From Hymenopellis radicata (lineage: Eukaryota > Basidiomycota > Agaricomycetes > Agaricales > Physalacriaceae), in the NCBI GenBank assembly GCA_015501595.1, contig JADNRX010000046.1:161456-225455 (forward strand): DNA of 64,000 bases. Direction: 5' to 3'. Below the pieces are notes generated by a model, which was not told where the DNA came from, ran no database searches, and saw nothing but the letters and a program-made list of their open reading frames with translations. This document shows, one piece after another, positions 23,663-34,353 of the stretch (position 1 is the stretch's first letter; the number at the start of each line of letters is the position of its first letter). The translations under genes were made by a program, and so were the position numbers.

Positions 23663-23894
23663 CTGTATACTTTTAATCAATTCGTCAGTCACAGGTCACA
23701 GGCGACCTCGAACTGATGAAATGTCACAGCTGTCACTCGAAATCTTGCGAAAACTGCCCCGGCGGGCCCCCGCCGTGCTCCCGCCGCAGCTCCGCCGCGG
23801 CGGCTATTACCCGATATAGTAATCTGACGAATTGAAAATTTCGTCAGGCAGGTCACACGTCACATGGCCTGACGAATTGATTAAAAGTGTACAG
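23663..23894. mobile_element. 232-base MITE with TA target duplication
   Basis: Terminal inverted repeats of about 26 bases begin CTGTATACTTTTAATCAATT on the left and CTGTACACTTTTAATCAATT on the right, both continuing into CGTCAG. The element sits between TA at 23661-23662 and TA at 23895-23896. The sister DUF6535 copy at 58.7-61.8 kb has a single TA at this place (ACAATGTAGCGG), giving an empty site. TA duplication and TIR form suggest a Tc1/mariner-type non-autonomous element. The middle is GC-rich (CGGCGGGCCCCCGCCG). Confidence 0.9.
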
Positions 23895-24600
23895 TAGCGG
23901 GTGAGGAGAGAGTAAACGGGCTGATTGCGATGGTACGGAAAGAGGATATTCAGGAGATCATTTCTGCGCACGAACTTGAATGTCTTGGGAAGGCCAGAAC
24001 GAATTCCAATATCCGCCATCATGACCGCGGGGAGAATGTAATGGTAGCTATCTGGCGATATCTTCTGAGTCAACACTGGTGCCAGCAAAGATGCAATGAA
24101 CGATGGTGAGAACCATGCCTCATATACATCCCTATATTCGGCTTGGAAGATGAACCCGGTCGTGAGTGGCAAGGCTTTCTTTCGAATGTCGTCCAGATCG
24201 CTCCATTTAGGTGGGATACTGTACTATTACACGCAAGTCTTCGCATAACGGGTAACGGGGACCTGTGAAATGAAGAGTTCATGCTAGCATAACGTGTAAC
24301 AGCCAAAATTGGGCCCCAGGCAAGGCCCAAAAAGGAAATTTTTTAAGGCGGCGGCTATCGCCGCCGCTCCCGCCTGTCCATATAAGGAAATTGGACCCTG
24401 AATGAAGAGCAATGTCTGTGAAGAGTATGCGTAACGGGTAACACCCCATGAAGACTAGGCAAGGGTGTGTCGGAAGTACAGGCCGGTACACCGGGCTGAT
24501 AGGTAGGTCCCCGCCGAAGGCGAAAAAAAAGTTATATTGGGGTTGGTAGATTTGGCTGAAAAACATGTTTAGAGTACATATTTTGAGGAAATTTTATTTT

Positions 24601-24631
24601 CCACCACCATCACCACCACCACCACCACCAC
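24601..24631. repeat. CCA/ACC trinucleotide microsatellite
   Basis: About ten consecutive CCA/ACC units with one CAT interruption, followed by a pyrimidine-rich tract. It lies inside the 24219-25293 element. Confidence 0.9.
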
Positions 24632-25043
24632 TTCTCTTACCACCACTATCACTTCCCTCACCTTCCCTCTATCCCCACTGCTTACCTCCTACCATCACCC
24701 CCACCCTACTCTTATGCTCAGCTTACTGTCCCCATGCCATCGGGTAGAGATTCAAAATGATATACCTACGGAATACCCATGCTACTTACTAGAGCCTAGA
24801 AATGAGACAATGATAAAGAGAGATGCGCTAGATTGAGTATGGATCAAGTATGGAGCAAGCGCAGAGATGATCAAAAGCGGTAAATAGCATGATATGTGAC
24901 TAAATAGCATAACATGTGATTAAATCACATGACTAAATGATGTCATATAGGTAGGTAGGTCCATGTTTGAGGCCTGAAAAAAGTTATTCAGCGTCGTGTA
25001 TAGTAACTTATTTCTGACATACCCTTGAGACTAGGTCGTAATA

Positions 25044-25285
25044 CTGTACCGTTTCGACCGTAAGTTCGCGGCATGTGACGCGTTATGCCGCGAACTTACA
25101 GGAAATAGGTTCGTTTTCAGGCACAAGGCCCAATTTGGAAGTCCCGCCGCAGGCGGGCCCGAAAAATTGCCGTTTTGGGCGATGCAGCCCTGAAATGAGG
25201 CCCCGTTACGCGTTATCATTAGCTCTAAGTTAGGTTCCGACGGCCGCGTGACGCGTTATGCGAACATGCGGTCGAAACGGTACAG
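25044..25285. mobile_element. 242-base TA-flanked MITE nested in the larger element
   Basis: Ends are CTGTACCGTTTCGACCG and its exact inverse CGGTCGAAACGGTACAG, flanked by TA at 25042-25043 and 25286-25287. Removing it together with one TA restores the 12-base inverted terminus of the outer element, which shows the insertion order. It contains GACGCGTTATG motifs near both ends. Confidence 0.85.
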
Positions 25286-26017
25286 TAGTACAGTACATGA
25301 TAGATGAGAAAACAATCGCCGGGTAATTACAAGGGAAATGATATGACGCTTTTCGCTTTCTGAAGGAGGAAGTTGAAGAAAAGAGGATAGTATTTCGTGT
25401 ACTACGCCACGGAGAGCATCCAGTGCGGCAGGATACTCCTGAGCATAGTACTGATATCGTTTTTCATGTAGAACCACAAACCAATAATAATTTATGATAG
25501 CGATCTGAATTCGAAATCCTTTATCCTCCATCACCAGAGAAGACAAGTTGAAAGGCAGAGGGATTCGAATACCGTAAACTGCATCTAAGACCCCAGGGTC
25601 AAAAGAGGACAGTTCATCCTGTAAGACCTTTTCAATCAAATTATTCAAGTCTTCATGACCAAAAAGAGCTTTGTAAGTCACAGCATTACTGTCAGTAATA
25701 TCAGTATTGGGCTCAATGTTGAAAGAGTCCAAGACAGAATGTGGAGTGGTGCAAAGACGGGAAAAAAGTGCCATCCACAAAGGCTTGGGCTGTTTCTGCC
25801 ACGGTGTCATCCCCAGTGGGCTTGTACTCAAAGTTGTGTGCGGTCGGATAGTACAGGATAGCACGCTCTGAAAGAAACCCAACCATACCCGCGGATGAAG
25901 GAGAAGTCCGGGGTGCTGGAGTACCCTCTCAGCTTCGATCGATGAATACATTCCATAAGCAATGGCAGAAGCCACAAGTTGTGGTGACAACATTTCCGGC
26001 ATGACTGACTTCAGGTT

Positions 26018-26518
26018 AGAGACGGACGCGAGCCTATACTCAAGTATATTCATACTCATCATGCGAGTAACTCATGCCTCAAGACCAATACTCACGACTC
26101 ACGACTCTACTCAAGACTCTACTCTACTCAAGACTCTACTCGCGAGTATTTATGAGTCTTGAGTATACAAATACTCGAGTATACTCAAGTATACTCACCA
26201 AATTAGACAGTCGGCAGATTTATTTAAGCTAGCAAGTAGGATATTGAGTCATATTTATATTAGTAAGAACTTTTGTTGAGCACAGAGGTAAAGATGGAGC
26301 AGGATTACAACATATCTGCTGAGCTATTGCATGTAGATGAAGTGATGAGTATTCATGAGTATGAGTCTACTAAATACTCATGGCATTAGATGTAGATTCA
26401 CTACTCACCAAATACTCTAGACTCTACTCTACTCATCTGCGAGTATATTCTTGACTCGCACAATGAGTACACATTTATTCACGAGTATTTTTTATACTCT
26501 ATACTCGTGTCCGTCTCT
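26018..26518. mobile_element. 501-base element with ACTC/GAGT-rich body and 10-base target duplication
   Basis: Ends are AGAGACGGACGCGAG and, inverted, AGAGACGGACACGAG. The flanking duplication is ACTTCAGGTT at 26008-26017 and 26519-26528; sister copies have one such site (AACCTGGAGT on the coding strand). The body is almost entirely short palindromic words such as GAGTATACTC, ACTCAAGTATACTC and ACTCGCGAGT. A 9-11 base duplication is typical of Mutator-like elements, but no transposase is present, so class is uncertain. Confidence 0.85.
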
Positions 26519-28605
26519 ACTTCAGGTTAGTACTAACCAGTCTCCGCTCCGTCTCCAAAGACCGGACGTCACACTGCAAGACAACAGTGGCTCGCAAAAT
26601 GTGCTCAAGCTTCTGACTGGCAGCTTGAGAGCCTGCGTCGCTAGCATCGGTGAGCCGAACATCTAGACCCAGTTCTTGAGAGTCCGGAGAAAAGTCATGT
26701 GCATATGAAAGTCTAAGTTCATCCGTGTATTTGAACGAGAAACCACCAATTGCCTGGTGAATCAGACTTCGAGCTGTACTGTTGGCTGTGGTCTTGATCA
26801 TCCAGTGCAAGACGTCAATGGCATACTCGGGTCTGCGACGAATGTCAGCAGATTCTGCATCACGGAAGGAGCGTGGTGGACTGTCGGGTGTTTGGCGCAG
26901 CTTGGAGAGAGGAAGGAAGGATATTCTAGATACGGACCAAAGTGTACCCAGAAGAAATCTGCTGGTTCCTGCACGTATGCACAGAACAAAGAGGAGATTT
27001 GCCAGCGGTGTTCTATAAGGACACTGCAAATAGGTGGCAGATATGACATGACTGACAAAGTAAGCGACATAGGTTATCCCAGCAAGCGAGCCGGCGATGT
27101 AGGCAAGGGGTAGGTATAGTTGGATGAGATAAACCGTCAGGCCGACAAAGAACAGACCGAGAGACAGATGCATAAGGACAGGGAGTGTTCCAACGATAAA
27201 CGAGACACCCCATTTCTCATAGCCATCGTACCGATACTGTCGTATCATGCAACGGTCGCGGGGAGTCCCAGACGTTGCCGCCATATACTGGTGCATCCAT
27301 TGCTTAACGAGGGAAGCGACTAGCGCCGTGATCAAACTGAGGGACAAGCTGGTGTACCACAGCCCATTCACCCAAACATACGACCGGCTAGGTGTGAAAG
27401 GGATATCGGGGGATGGGACCACAGGAGCCAGATCAACGGAGGATCCATTCCCAATCGCGCGCTGGACAACCAGAAGTTCGTACATGATGGACGAGGATAG
27501 CTGAGTATAATCCGGTTGCAGCTGTGCGGAAACCAGCACGAGAAACGAAGTAACCACGGCTGAGAACAGACCAGCCTGATGTCTTGATTAAGCATGGGAT
27601 GTGTCGAAAGGACTGAAGACACTCACGAAAACAAGGAGGACATCTACGGTATCCCTATTATCTTCCGACAGATCCGCATCGAATATTGCAAACTCATCGG
27701 CACACATTCTCCACACACGAGCATTCGGTGCAGTTTCTTCGTTGATGGGATCGGGGGCGTACTTCGCCTCGTAGTCGAGGGGATCAAGGACTGACAGACT
27801 TGATCAGCAAGGGAAGATTGGGAAACAAAACAAACTCACTCCTGGTTGCGCCCGTAGGCGGAGTGCGGGCATCGGTCGATAAACCGAAAAACTTGTCATT
27901 CCTGCGGCGACGCTTGGATGGTAGGACTGGAGCGATATCAACAGCTCCTCCATCGTGCATCTCACTGTCCTCCGATTCAGAAGACTCTTCGGACTCCGCC
28001 TGCACTGCTGTAGCAGCGGGACGGCGCCATGACGGCACATTCGTCGGCACTTCGTCGTCAACAACAGGCATGAAGGATAAAAAGATGTGGGCTGAGCTGA
28101 GGGTGGATGGGGTAGCAGTGCGTCGTCGTGGAAGATGCAACGATACTTTTACAGAACCGGTGACGTGAAGGCTGTCAGTCACTGTGAATGCCCACCCGTA
28201 CCAGTGCACCTTCCGAACCAATCGCGTTAACGCCTTATCAAGAAGCGGAACGGGCCTTGATACAATAGACGTGTTGGGGGACCAGTGTATAATTAGATAT
28301 GCACCAAACTGTCGACATAGCCCATGAAGGAAGTGGGAACGATAGTTGTGGCGAAACCTGTGCCACAGCTTCTGAGCGAATATCCACTATCATGCAGATT
28401 GTTTTCGTACCATTCAATAGTGTTGCGGCCACATTCAGCGGGGAACTACGCGACAATTATAAAATTGAAATAACGCGAATGGGAATTGAAGGTCCAGCGT
28501 GACGCGTTGCATGAACATGCCATCTCGACTAGTCATCCTGAAAGGCGCGTTGCTCGCCATTGTGTACGTCGGATGTGATGGTCATTCGGTAAAGCACTCT
28601 TGAGT

Positions 28606-28617
28606 GGCTGTGCAGCC
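28606..28617. repeat. recurrent 12-base palindrome-like word GGCTGTGCAGCC
   Basis: GGCTG-TG-CAGCC occurs here and at 36265-36276, 44114-44125, 56012-56023 and 62518-62529, and inverted (GGCTGCACAGCC) at 3744-3755. It lies about 190 bases upstream of the start codon of the HAM1-like copies at 36459 and 56199, and just ahead of the three 5' fragments. The surrounding ~80 bases are conserved too, so it may simply be inherited with the repeat; a regulatory role is only a possibility. Confidence 0.45.
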
Positions 28618-28639
28618 GACCTTGCTTGTGACGATCATG

Positions 28640-28960
28640 TTCCCTGAAGGCTCCCCCGCTGCCTAGACATCAATGCCCGTCGCCCGATACTTTATTTGCT
28701 ATGGACTACTCTGCTCCCAGTAGTCCAAGGATACTTACTCATGGTGAAAACCACTGTTTTCTGCCTCACCAACATTGACAAGAAACAGTAGCTTCTATAC
28801 CTTGTGCTATGGACGAAGACATTGGCAAAATTGAACGGGAAAGGACCATTCGCGAAGGTCACAAGCCGGCCGTTACCTTCCACAACCAACCCGATGGCAT
28901 TTTATAACCCATTGACCACCAGAGAAATAAGCCTTCTATTCTCGGCTTTAAGGAACGCGT
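28640..28960 (+). pseudogene. HAM1-like 5' fragment (block 1)
   Basis: Short relic that shares its upstream module and first ~200 bases with the longer fragment at 44.2-45.2 kb, then jumps by a ~0.75 kb deletion to a segment reading TTCTCGGCTTTAAGGAACGCG. Recognised as HAM1-like only by comparison with that longer fragment. No usable frame. Confidence 0.45.
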
Positions 28961-29032
28961 TACTCGCGTCGCATATTGCGCATGACGGTTGAAACGTTGA
29001 CCGTTGACAGCGGGCCGAAGCCGATCGCCCAA

Positions 29033-29705
29033 ACATGTCGCCATATCGTCTGCTCGTCGCCCTCGCCGTCGTCGATGACCTCCCGCTCGCGGTCGCCGCC
29101 TTTGTCGGCGCATCGGAAATGGTACGTGGAATCACCAGCTAACGTGTCTTGCTCACGTTAAGCTGGGTCGTAGGAAGAAACCCGGACAATCATTGGCGGC
29201 CACATCATCGGCTGTCCACCTACTATGGACTGGTCACTTTGACTGCTGGTAGCGGTATCCCTCTCAATCGCTTGCTCAAAACTCTGCCTTGACGACTGGT
29301 CATGCACAAGTTAACGATGATATACTGTTGGAGAACGTAGCTGGTGCGTTATTTGGGGATTCCTCCTGTTCGACTTACGTCTGATCGAAAACTAGTAGAA
29401 GGTGCACTTGATCAAGACCGCCATTCGTTCCCCGCCAATGCCAAACCCGCTGATTTTGAGCCCAGCATTTGCATGCTCTTCCAAGAAGGGCTGCTACCTA
29501 TAGTCGAGTATCGCACTATCAGCGACGACTACGGTGCGCATATAGTCGGCCCGAATCGACTTCTTGTTTTTAACACCCAAATTGCAGAGCGTAGCGATGT
29601 TTATATCCGCTCGATGAATGCGCGAGTACTAGATACGCCTTACACAAGCTACGCGACGCCTTGAATACGGATTCCGTCGGCATCAACGACGCATATACTC
29701 TCGTT
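29033..29705 (+). CDS. hypothetical multi-exon gene, block 1 copy
   Basis: A small gene-like stretch also present at about 45.3-45.96 kb. It begins MSPYRLLVALAVVDDL, has a possible GTACGT donor near 29129, and a later exon after an acceptor at about 29340 reading LVRYLGIPPVRLTSDRKLVE and then EPSICMLFQEGLLPIVEY and HIVGPNRLLVFNTQIAERSD. Past 29620 the two copies shift frame relative to each other; a conserved ending ALHKLRDALNTDSVGINDAY is readable in the third frame. I do not recognise a family. Low nucleotide divergence from block 2 means conservation alone is weak evidence of coding. Confidence 0.35.
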
Positions 29706-30295
29706 TGAGGACGATTTTGCCATTGGAGGGTGAGCTACCTAATATGTCTATCCCTTAGGGGATACTCATCGCAGCAGTTCGTCTAGGCCTTCCCGCACTA
29801 CACTGCCCAATGTACAATTACAGCTCAATCAGAACCGCAGTAGTAGTAGTAAGCATGTTCGCTGTTATTTTGTTTTTGTGGGATATGAATGTTCGCCAGA
29901 TCGTGTCTGTAGTGGAGCAGACCTTCCTACTGCAAGTCGACCTTGATTAATCCAAATTGCCTGGCTCACAGAAGCCTAGACCCTCTACCCGCAGGTCAGA
30001 TCGCATGCAAATGAGAGTCTGACGTGCTCTTTGCCGTCGTCCGTGATATCCCCAATCTCCATCTTCCGACGACGCGTATCAGTCGCTTTCCTCTGCCACT
30101 CACGTAACATTGGCGATTTTGGATGCCGCTGTGTGTCGCGTCTGTCTCCGTACAACGCGACGAAGGAGATCAGTAGGCGGGGATCAGGAGGGAGTTAATT
30201 CGCGGACACTGAGGATGGGAGGCATGAGTGACGTTAAAGGAGAAGAGAATCACGTCCCTCTTCTGCCCCTTCGTCTTGAGCCGCCCTCTCAGACG

Positions 30296-30912
30296 TCAGT
30301 TCACCGGCGGCGGTCGGCTGTTTTTAGCCATAAACATCGGATGGGTAGAATCGTTTTCAAGAAGGTAGCCTATCGCCATGTCCAAGTAGTCCTTGCTCAT
30401 CTTGACTGTGCGTTGCTCGAGGAGGAGATGGACATTGTGCAGCGAGACTCTAGAGCACACGGGTGAGAAGGGTTGCCGGTCGAGTCGACAATTACGCCCT
30501 AGCCTGTGCCGTACGGCAGCCAGTTTCACGACAGACGAGGGAATATCGTTTGTCAATGTCATGGTTCATTGTTCCCAATACGCGCGCGCCTCAACACACG
30601 GCAGTCCAGGTCTTTCGATATCTTCTTTATGGTCGCGGCAGTGCAAGTATGGCTCCGAAATAACTAAATAGATGTGTTCGCACGCATCCCCCCTCGAAAG
30701 CGCTCAACTTTGGTGGTGGCGTGGAAGAGTCGCATTCTAGGCTGGTGTACGACACGTTGAAATTCTTCCACGATGATGTCCGTCTCATCATGTGCGTTGG
30801 AGGACGAGGCAGGAGGACTCGGAGATACGTACGCGAAGGTGGCGCGGTAACCTGGATGAAAGTTGTGTCGACTCTGACACGGAAGAGAAGAAATGGCGAA
30901 ATGGAATACCAC
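30296..30912 (-). CDS. uncertain hypothetical frames, block 1 copy
   Basis: Two minus-strand open stretches (30664-30912 and 30296-30562) that reappear at 46.54-47.18 kb. The upstream one includes SSNAHDETDIIVEEFQRVVH and the downstream one EQRTVKMSKDYLDMAIGYLL. In block 2 the same two frames overlap by one shifted base. They may be exons or a frameshifted relic. Nothing is recognised in them. Confidence 0.25.
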
Positions 30913-31098
30913 TCCGACGTGCTTGATTTCTATAGTACGGCACTATATACAATTACAATACTAGGAATACCGGTAACATGGATGCATGCTGCAGTGGTGT
31001 GTGGCGGGTGATACAAACAGTCCTTAGGTGTACAGCGGAACGGAAGAAACTAACACTACAGTGGAATGTCCGGAAATGTAATAGATGGTGTTAGCTAT

Positions 31099-31376
31099 TC
31101 AAGGGCGTGAGCGTGGCGTAGTTATTGAGGAGATTGTTCTGACATGGGACTCGAAGCAGTACAGGTTAAGTAATATCTCAGAAGCAAGACCCGTGGAACC
31201 CGATAGCGCCCCAACCTCCGCCTTGGTGAGTGGCGCAGCCGGGTTCGCGAGGGGGGAGATGAGATGGCGCATACTTGATCTAAAATGTAAATCGTGAGCC
31301 GGTGCACGTAAACTTAGGACGGAATTCGGAACCATGTCAACTTGCGCGGGAAGGGGCACTGCAGACGCCGCCAGGG
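31099..31376 (-). pseudogene. small secreted protein gene, block 1 copy (first exon deleted)
   Basis: Exon 2 of the gene intact at 47323-47671 is present and similar (VPLPAQ/VPVPAQ start, NSVLSLRAPAHDLHFRSS). The DNA upstream jumps at about 31417 across a ~430-base deletion that removes exon 1 with the signal peptide and the promoter. A 4-base insertion also changes the C-terminal end. Confidence 0.5.
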
Positions 31377-31837
31377 CAACTGTGCATTAGAGTGATCAGT
31401 CTCATAAAGCTGGGGAGCCGCCGGAAGTGTTCGGCATCATACCATGTGTGGCGCAGGTATTGAGGAAGAGGATGAAAGTTTGCAATGGTCGGTCTAGATT
31501 CAAGACTTAAGGCGGCGTACCACATACTTACAGTAAAGTTGAACGCTTCTTCAGGAGATTAAGCGTACCGAGAGCTTAGAGAAGGTCATTCCCATAAATC
31601 GATGTAAGTATGCGATTTTAGATACAAAAGAACAGCAGTGATCGACTCGGAGGACCGGAAAAACTTGAGGGCGAAAATGAAGCGCCAGCGCGACACAATC
31701 ACCCATCAACCCGCCAGCTCATGCTACGGACTCATGTAATGGTATGACTTCGTCGGAACGACGAGGAGAAAGAGATGGCATCCAATCATATATTCTTCGC
31801 CAAACACTTCCAGGTGCATTTTCAACGCGCTCTGTCA

Positions 31838-33893
31838 TCAGCGGTGAGTTGATGTTCTCAAAGTTTGGAAAAAGGTGTACTCACGATTGGTCTCCTGTGT
31901 AGATGGAAAAGCTATAGGCTGTTTCCCAGCCGTGCAAAGCGTATTGATCATGGTCTCCCACTGAGGCCGCATGCGCTTCAGACTGTTCCGATCTTCTTCG
32001 CCGCAAGAATGCAGGAATGCATCAGTGAACAGCCCACGCTCAGGCTCAGCGACTCTTTCAGCGAATGTCCGAAATGCGCGTGCGTTATCTTCACTGAGGC
32101 TGTCGTAGGTCGGAACCATTGATAACAACGCCTGAGCACGAGTAAGTCTTTCCTTTACCGTCACGATCGGGCCGGAGTTGCCTTTAGCGAAGTTCAGCAG
32201 CCACTCCCGAAGTGTTCTTTGTAGACACAATGCCTGCTGTCTACGCCGTTCATCTTTGCACCGTTCAGGTAGATGGGATACATGTTCGAGGAAAGAAGTG
32301 CTGGTTTGCCAAATAAACTGTAGTGCCGAGAAAGTTAACAAACCAGGCTGATGGGAGACGTATGAGTCTAAGCATTCGAGGACCTGCAAGAAAAGATCTA
32401 GAGAGCTTTCAACTACAGGCAGTATTAACAATGAGATCAACACACCGTGCGGGAATGACTTCCAGTTTGGTTTAGTACGCGGTAGGCGCTTATTCAGATC
32501 CAAGAAAAGAACGTCGCTGATGGGCGTCGCAAGCTCCCGGCGGGTGTTAATCTCGCGTACCAGATTTTCCACAAGATATATGCTCCACGGTTGTCCCAGC
32601 TCTCGGGAGGTGTGGTGACGCAACAATAAGCGCAGAATGGTGCGAAGGGAAAAGTTTCCGTCAACCTCGCGTAGTCGAGGATCGTCGTTAGGAACAAGGT
32701 GCCGAATAACAGCCTCTGCTTCGGTAAGCTGGACCTCCCGAAGACAATAAAAAAGGTTTCCAACGGTTCCCGACTTCCCGCAGAACGTCTTGTCGATCCA
32801 AGTAAGCGCGCCGACCAAATACTTGTCATCTGTGGTCCCCTTCTGGTTATTAGCCGCCAATAGGCGACCCCTATGCTCCTCCTCGAGGCTTTTCCAATCG
32901 GACGTGCCAAAGGACGGCCGTGTCGGATGAGATTTACGGTCCCGATTCACAATCGACTGGACGAACCAATGAATGAACCAGGCCTGCCCAGATTTATATG
33001 CACAAGGAAGTGCATCTGGGTAGTAGAGATGAGTGATTGCGGGGAGCACGCACGTCGCTACAAGGAATACGAAACCGACCGCAGCGACGACGGAGAATAA
33101 CCGCGCCACCAAATGGTTCGTGTGCCATAGTAAATCGATAACGCCGATGAAGAAGAGGATGAGGCCCAACTGCAGGCAAATTGGAATAGCAGCAAGGATG
33201 GTCGGGACGTGCCACTTCTCCATGCTTTCCCTCCGTAAGTAACGCACAGCAAGAATGTCCTTGGTCGGTAGTGTGACGTGGCGATGGTGCTCGTATAACC
33301 ATTGTTTACCCACGAGACAGAGTAAGGCGGCAATCAGGGTGATGGCGAGACTGAGAAAGAGGAAAATATTAACGCGGACGACGTAGCGCTCGGGAATGAA
33401 TTCAGCGTTGTCGTCAAAGGCACCAGCCAATTCATTTCCATTCGCGAGCTGCTGGACGATTGTCTGTAGAAGAGCAACAGTCTCATCGGCAGGGTCTTTC
33501 TCTAGCCGGGGAAATGTCTCGGTAACAAATGCGGTCAGAGCAGCAAAGAATAGGCCAGCCTGTTGCGTTGTGAAGTTAGAAGGATGGACGCCGAGACAGA
33601 GAAAGCGATGTACAAAGACCAGTTCATTTTCCATGTTATCCACCCGTACTTTCTGGTCTTCGTCTTCGTACTCTCTCACCTGCTCGCGACATGATTTCCA
33701 CGGCCCTGGGGAGTCGCTTTGCGGAGGAAGAAGCTTGCTGTTGACCCATGCTTCATCCTACGATCAACGTGTCAGGGCGCACTTGGTCATGCAGCCAAAG
33801 CCTTACCTGAATATCCGAAGGTGGATCGACAGGGCCTTCCTTCTTAGACACAGGCCTGCCCTCGACTCTGGTGTTGTTCTCGAGGTTGCTCAT
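31838..33893 (-). CDS. second-type DUF6535 membrane protein, apparently intact
   Basis: Exon 1 33807-33893 (starts MSNLENNTRVEG), exon 2 33614-33757 (KSCREQVREYEDEDQK, ending DNMENELVF) and exon 3 31838-33559 total 1953 bases, 650 residues. Exon 3 starts AGLFFAALTAFV and has membrane segments FLFLSLAITLIAALLCLV, ILAAIPICLQLGLILFFIG and LFSVVAAVGFVFLVATCVL. The intron at 33560-33613 sits at the same position as in the first-type genes; it is 54 bases and stop-free, so unspliced RNA would stay in frame with 18 extra residues. The remainder is a soluble helical domain. It is well diverged from the first-type copies, so the two types split long before this array formed. Function unknown; the only DUF6535 gene here without a visible lesion. 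Confidence 0.85.
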
Positions 33894-34353
33894 GTTCCGA
33901 GGAAGATCTGGTGAAATAGCGACGTCTGGAGGCTGTATTAATACGAACACGACAAGAGAAATAGTCCGCACTGAATGGACTGGATAAGGTCGTCCCTTCT
34001 GAAGGACCGGTACAACTTCGAACTCGAGCCACATGAATCCTGGATTCAATTGTGTTTACGCGCCATGAATGTCAGTGCACACGTTGGCTTCGGTTCGAAT
34101 CATAGAAGCGTGCCTCATGCCCGTTGCTGGCGCTTCCGAAAATGGTAGGTTGAGTCCTCCTTGAAGGCGTTTGCCGTCACTGCCTCACCCTTCAACACAC
34201 TTTCAACATCATGTGGGCGCCTAAGAGTACGGACGGATCTCTTTGGTTCGTGGTGGCCGCGCATGCAGTTAAGAAGTAAGAGTGAAGCAAGGTGACGATA
34301 AGCCAGGCTATACTACATTTTCAAGGACCGTGCGTTCCAGGTCCATAACACTT

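Larger units (their letters stand above)
24219..25293. mobile_element. 1075-base TA-flanked element carrying a nested element
   Basis: Starts CTGTACTATTAC after TA at 24217-24218. With the inner element removed, its right end reads as the same 12 bases inverted, followed by TA at 25294-25295. The matching empty site is GGGATAGGCAG in sister copies. Without the nested insert and its TA it is about 831 bases. It contains a CCA/CAC microsatellite and GCATAACGGGTAACG-like repeats but no transposase frame, so it is non-autonomous. Confidence 0.78.
23009..28071 (-). pseudogene. DUF6535 membrane protein gene, copy 2 (riddled by transposons)
   Basis: Same gene as copy 1, on the minus strand. Exon 1 27840-28071, exon 2 27627-27790 and exon 3 from 27575 down. 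The N-terminal membrane part is open from 27575 to the insertion at 26518 and contains AGLFSAV, LSLSLITALVASLVKQW and LSLGLFFVGLTVYLIQL. The coding region is then cut by a 501-base element (26018-26518), a 1075-base element with a second element nested in it (24219-25293), and a 232-base element (23663-23894). An unusual ~150-base segment near 23.34-23.51 kb replaces the sequence other copies have there. It converges tail to tail on HAM1-like copy 2 (gap about 320 bases). Confidence 0.87.
19573..28500. repeat. right arm of the giant inverted repeat
   Basis: Mirror copy of 3.66-10.80 kb. From its inner edge it carries the conserved upstream region, HAM1-like gene (plus), a ~320-base tail-to-tail gap, DUF6535 gene (minus) and the region upstream of DUF6535. 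It is longer than the left arm because of insertions at 23663-23894, 24219-25293 and 26018-26518. The 19.20-19.57 kb interval just outside the arm holds the 3' flank of the G-alpha gene and nothing else I recognise. Confidence 0.88.

Noticed and set aside
24601..24631. Possible telomere-like or CRISPR-like repeat
   Set aside because: It is a simple CCA microsatellite; it has no spacers and is not a telomeric unit.
26018..26518. Regularly spaced ACTC repeats as a CRISPR array
   Set aside because: Eukaryotic context, irregular spacing, no constant repeat/spacer structure, and clear transposon ends with target duplication.
3660..28500. Inverted repeat as an assembly artefact
   Set aside because: The arms differ by substitutions, small indels and transposons, and each has unique lesions, so they are not one sequence used twice.
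33396..33914. 172-codon plus-strand open frame
   Set aside because: Antisense shadow of the second-type DUF6535 gene, whose minus-strand exons carry membrane segments and splice signals.
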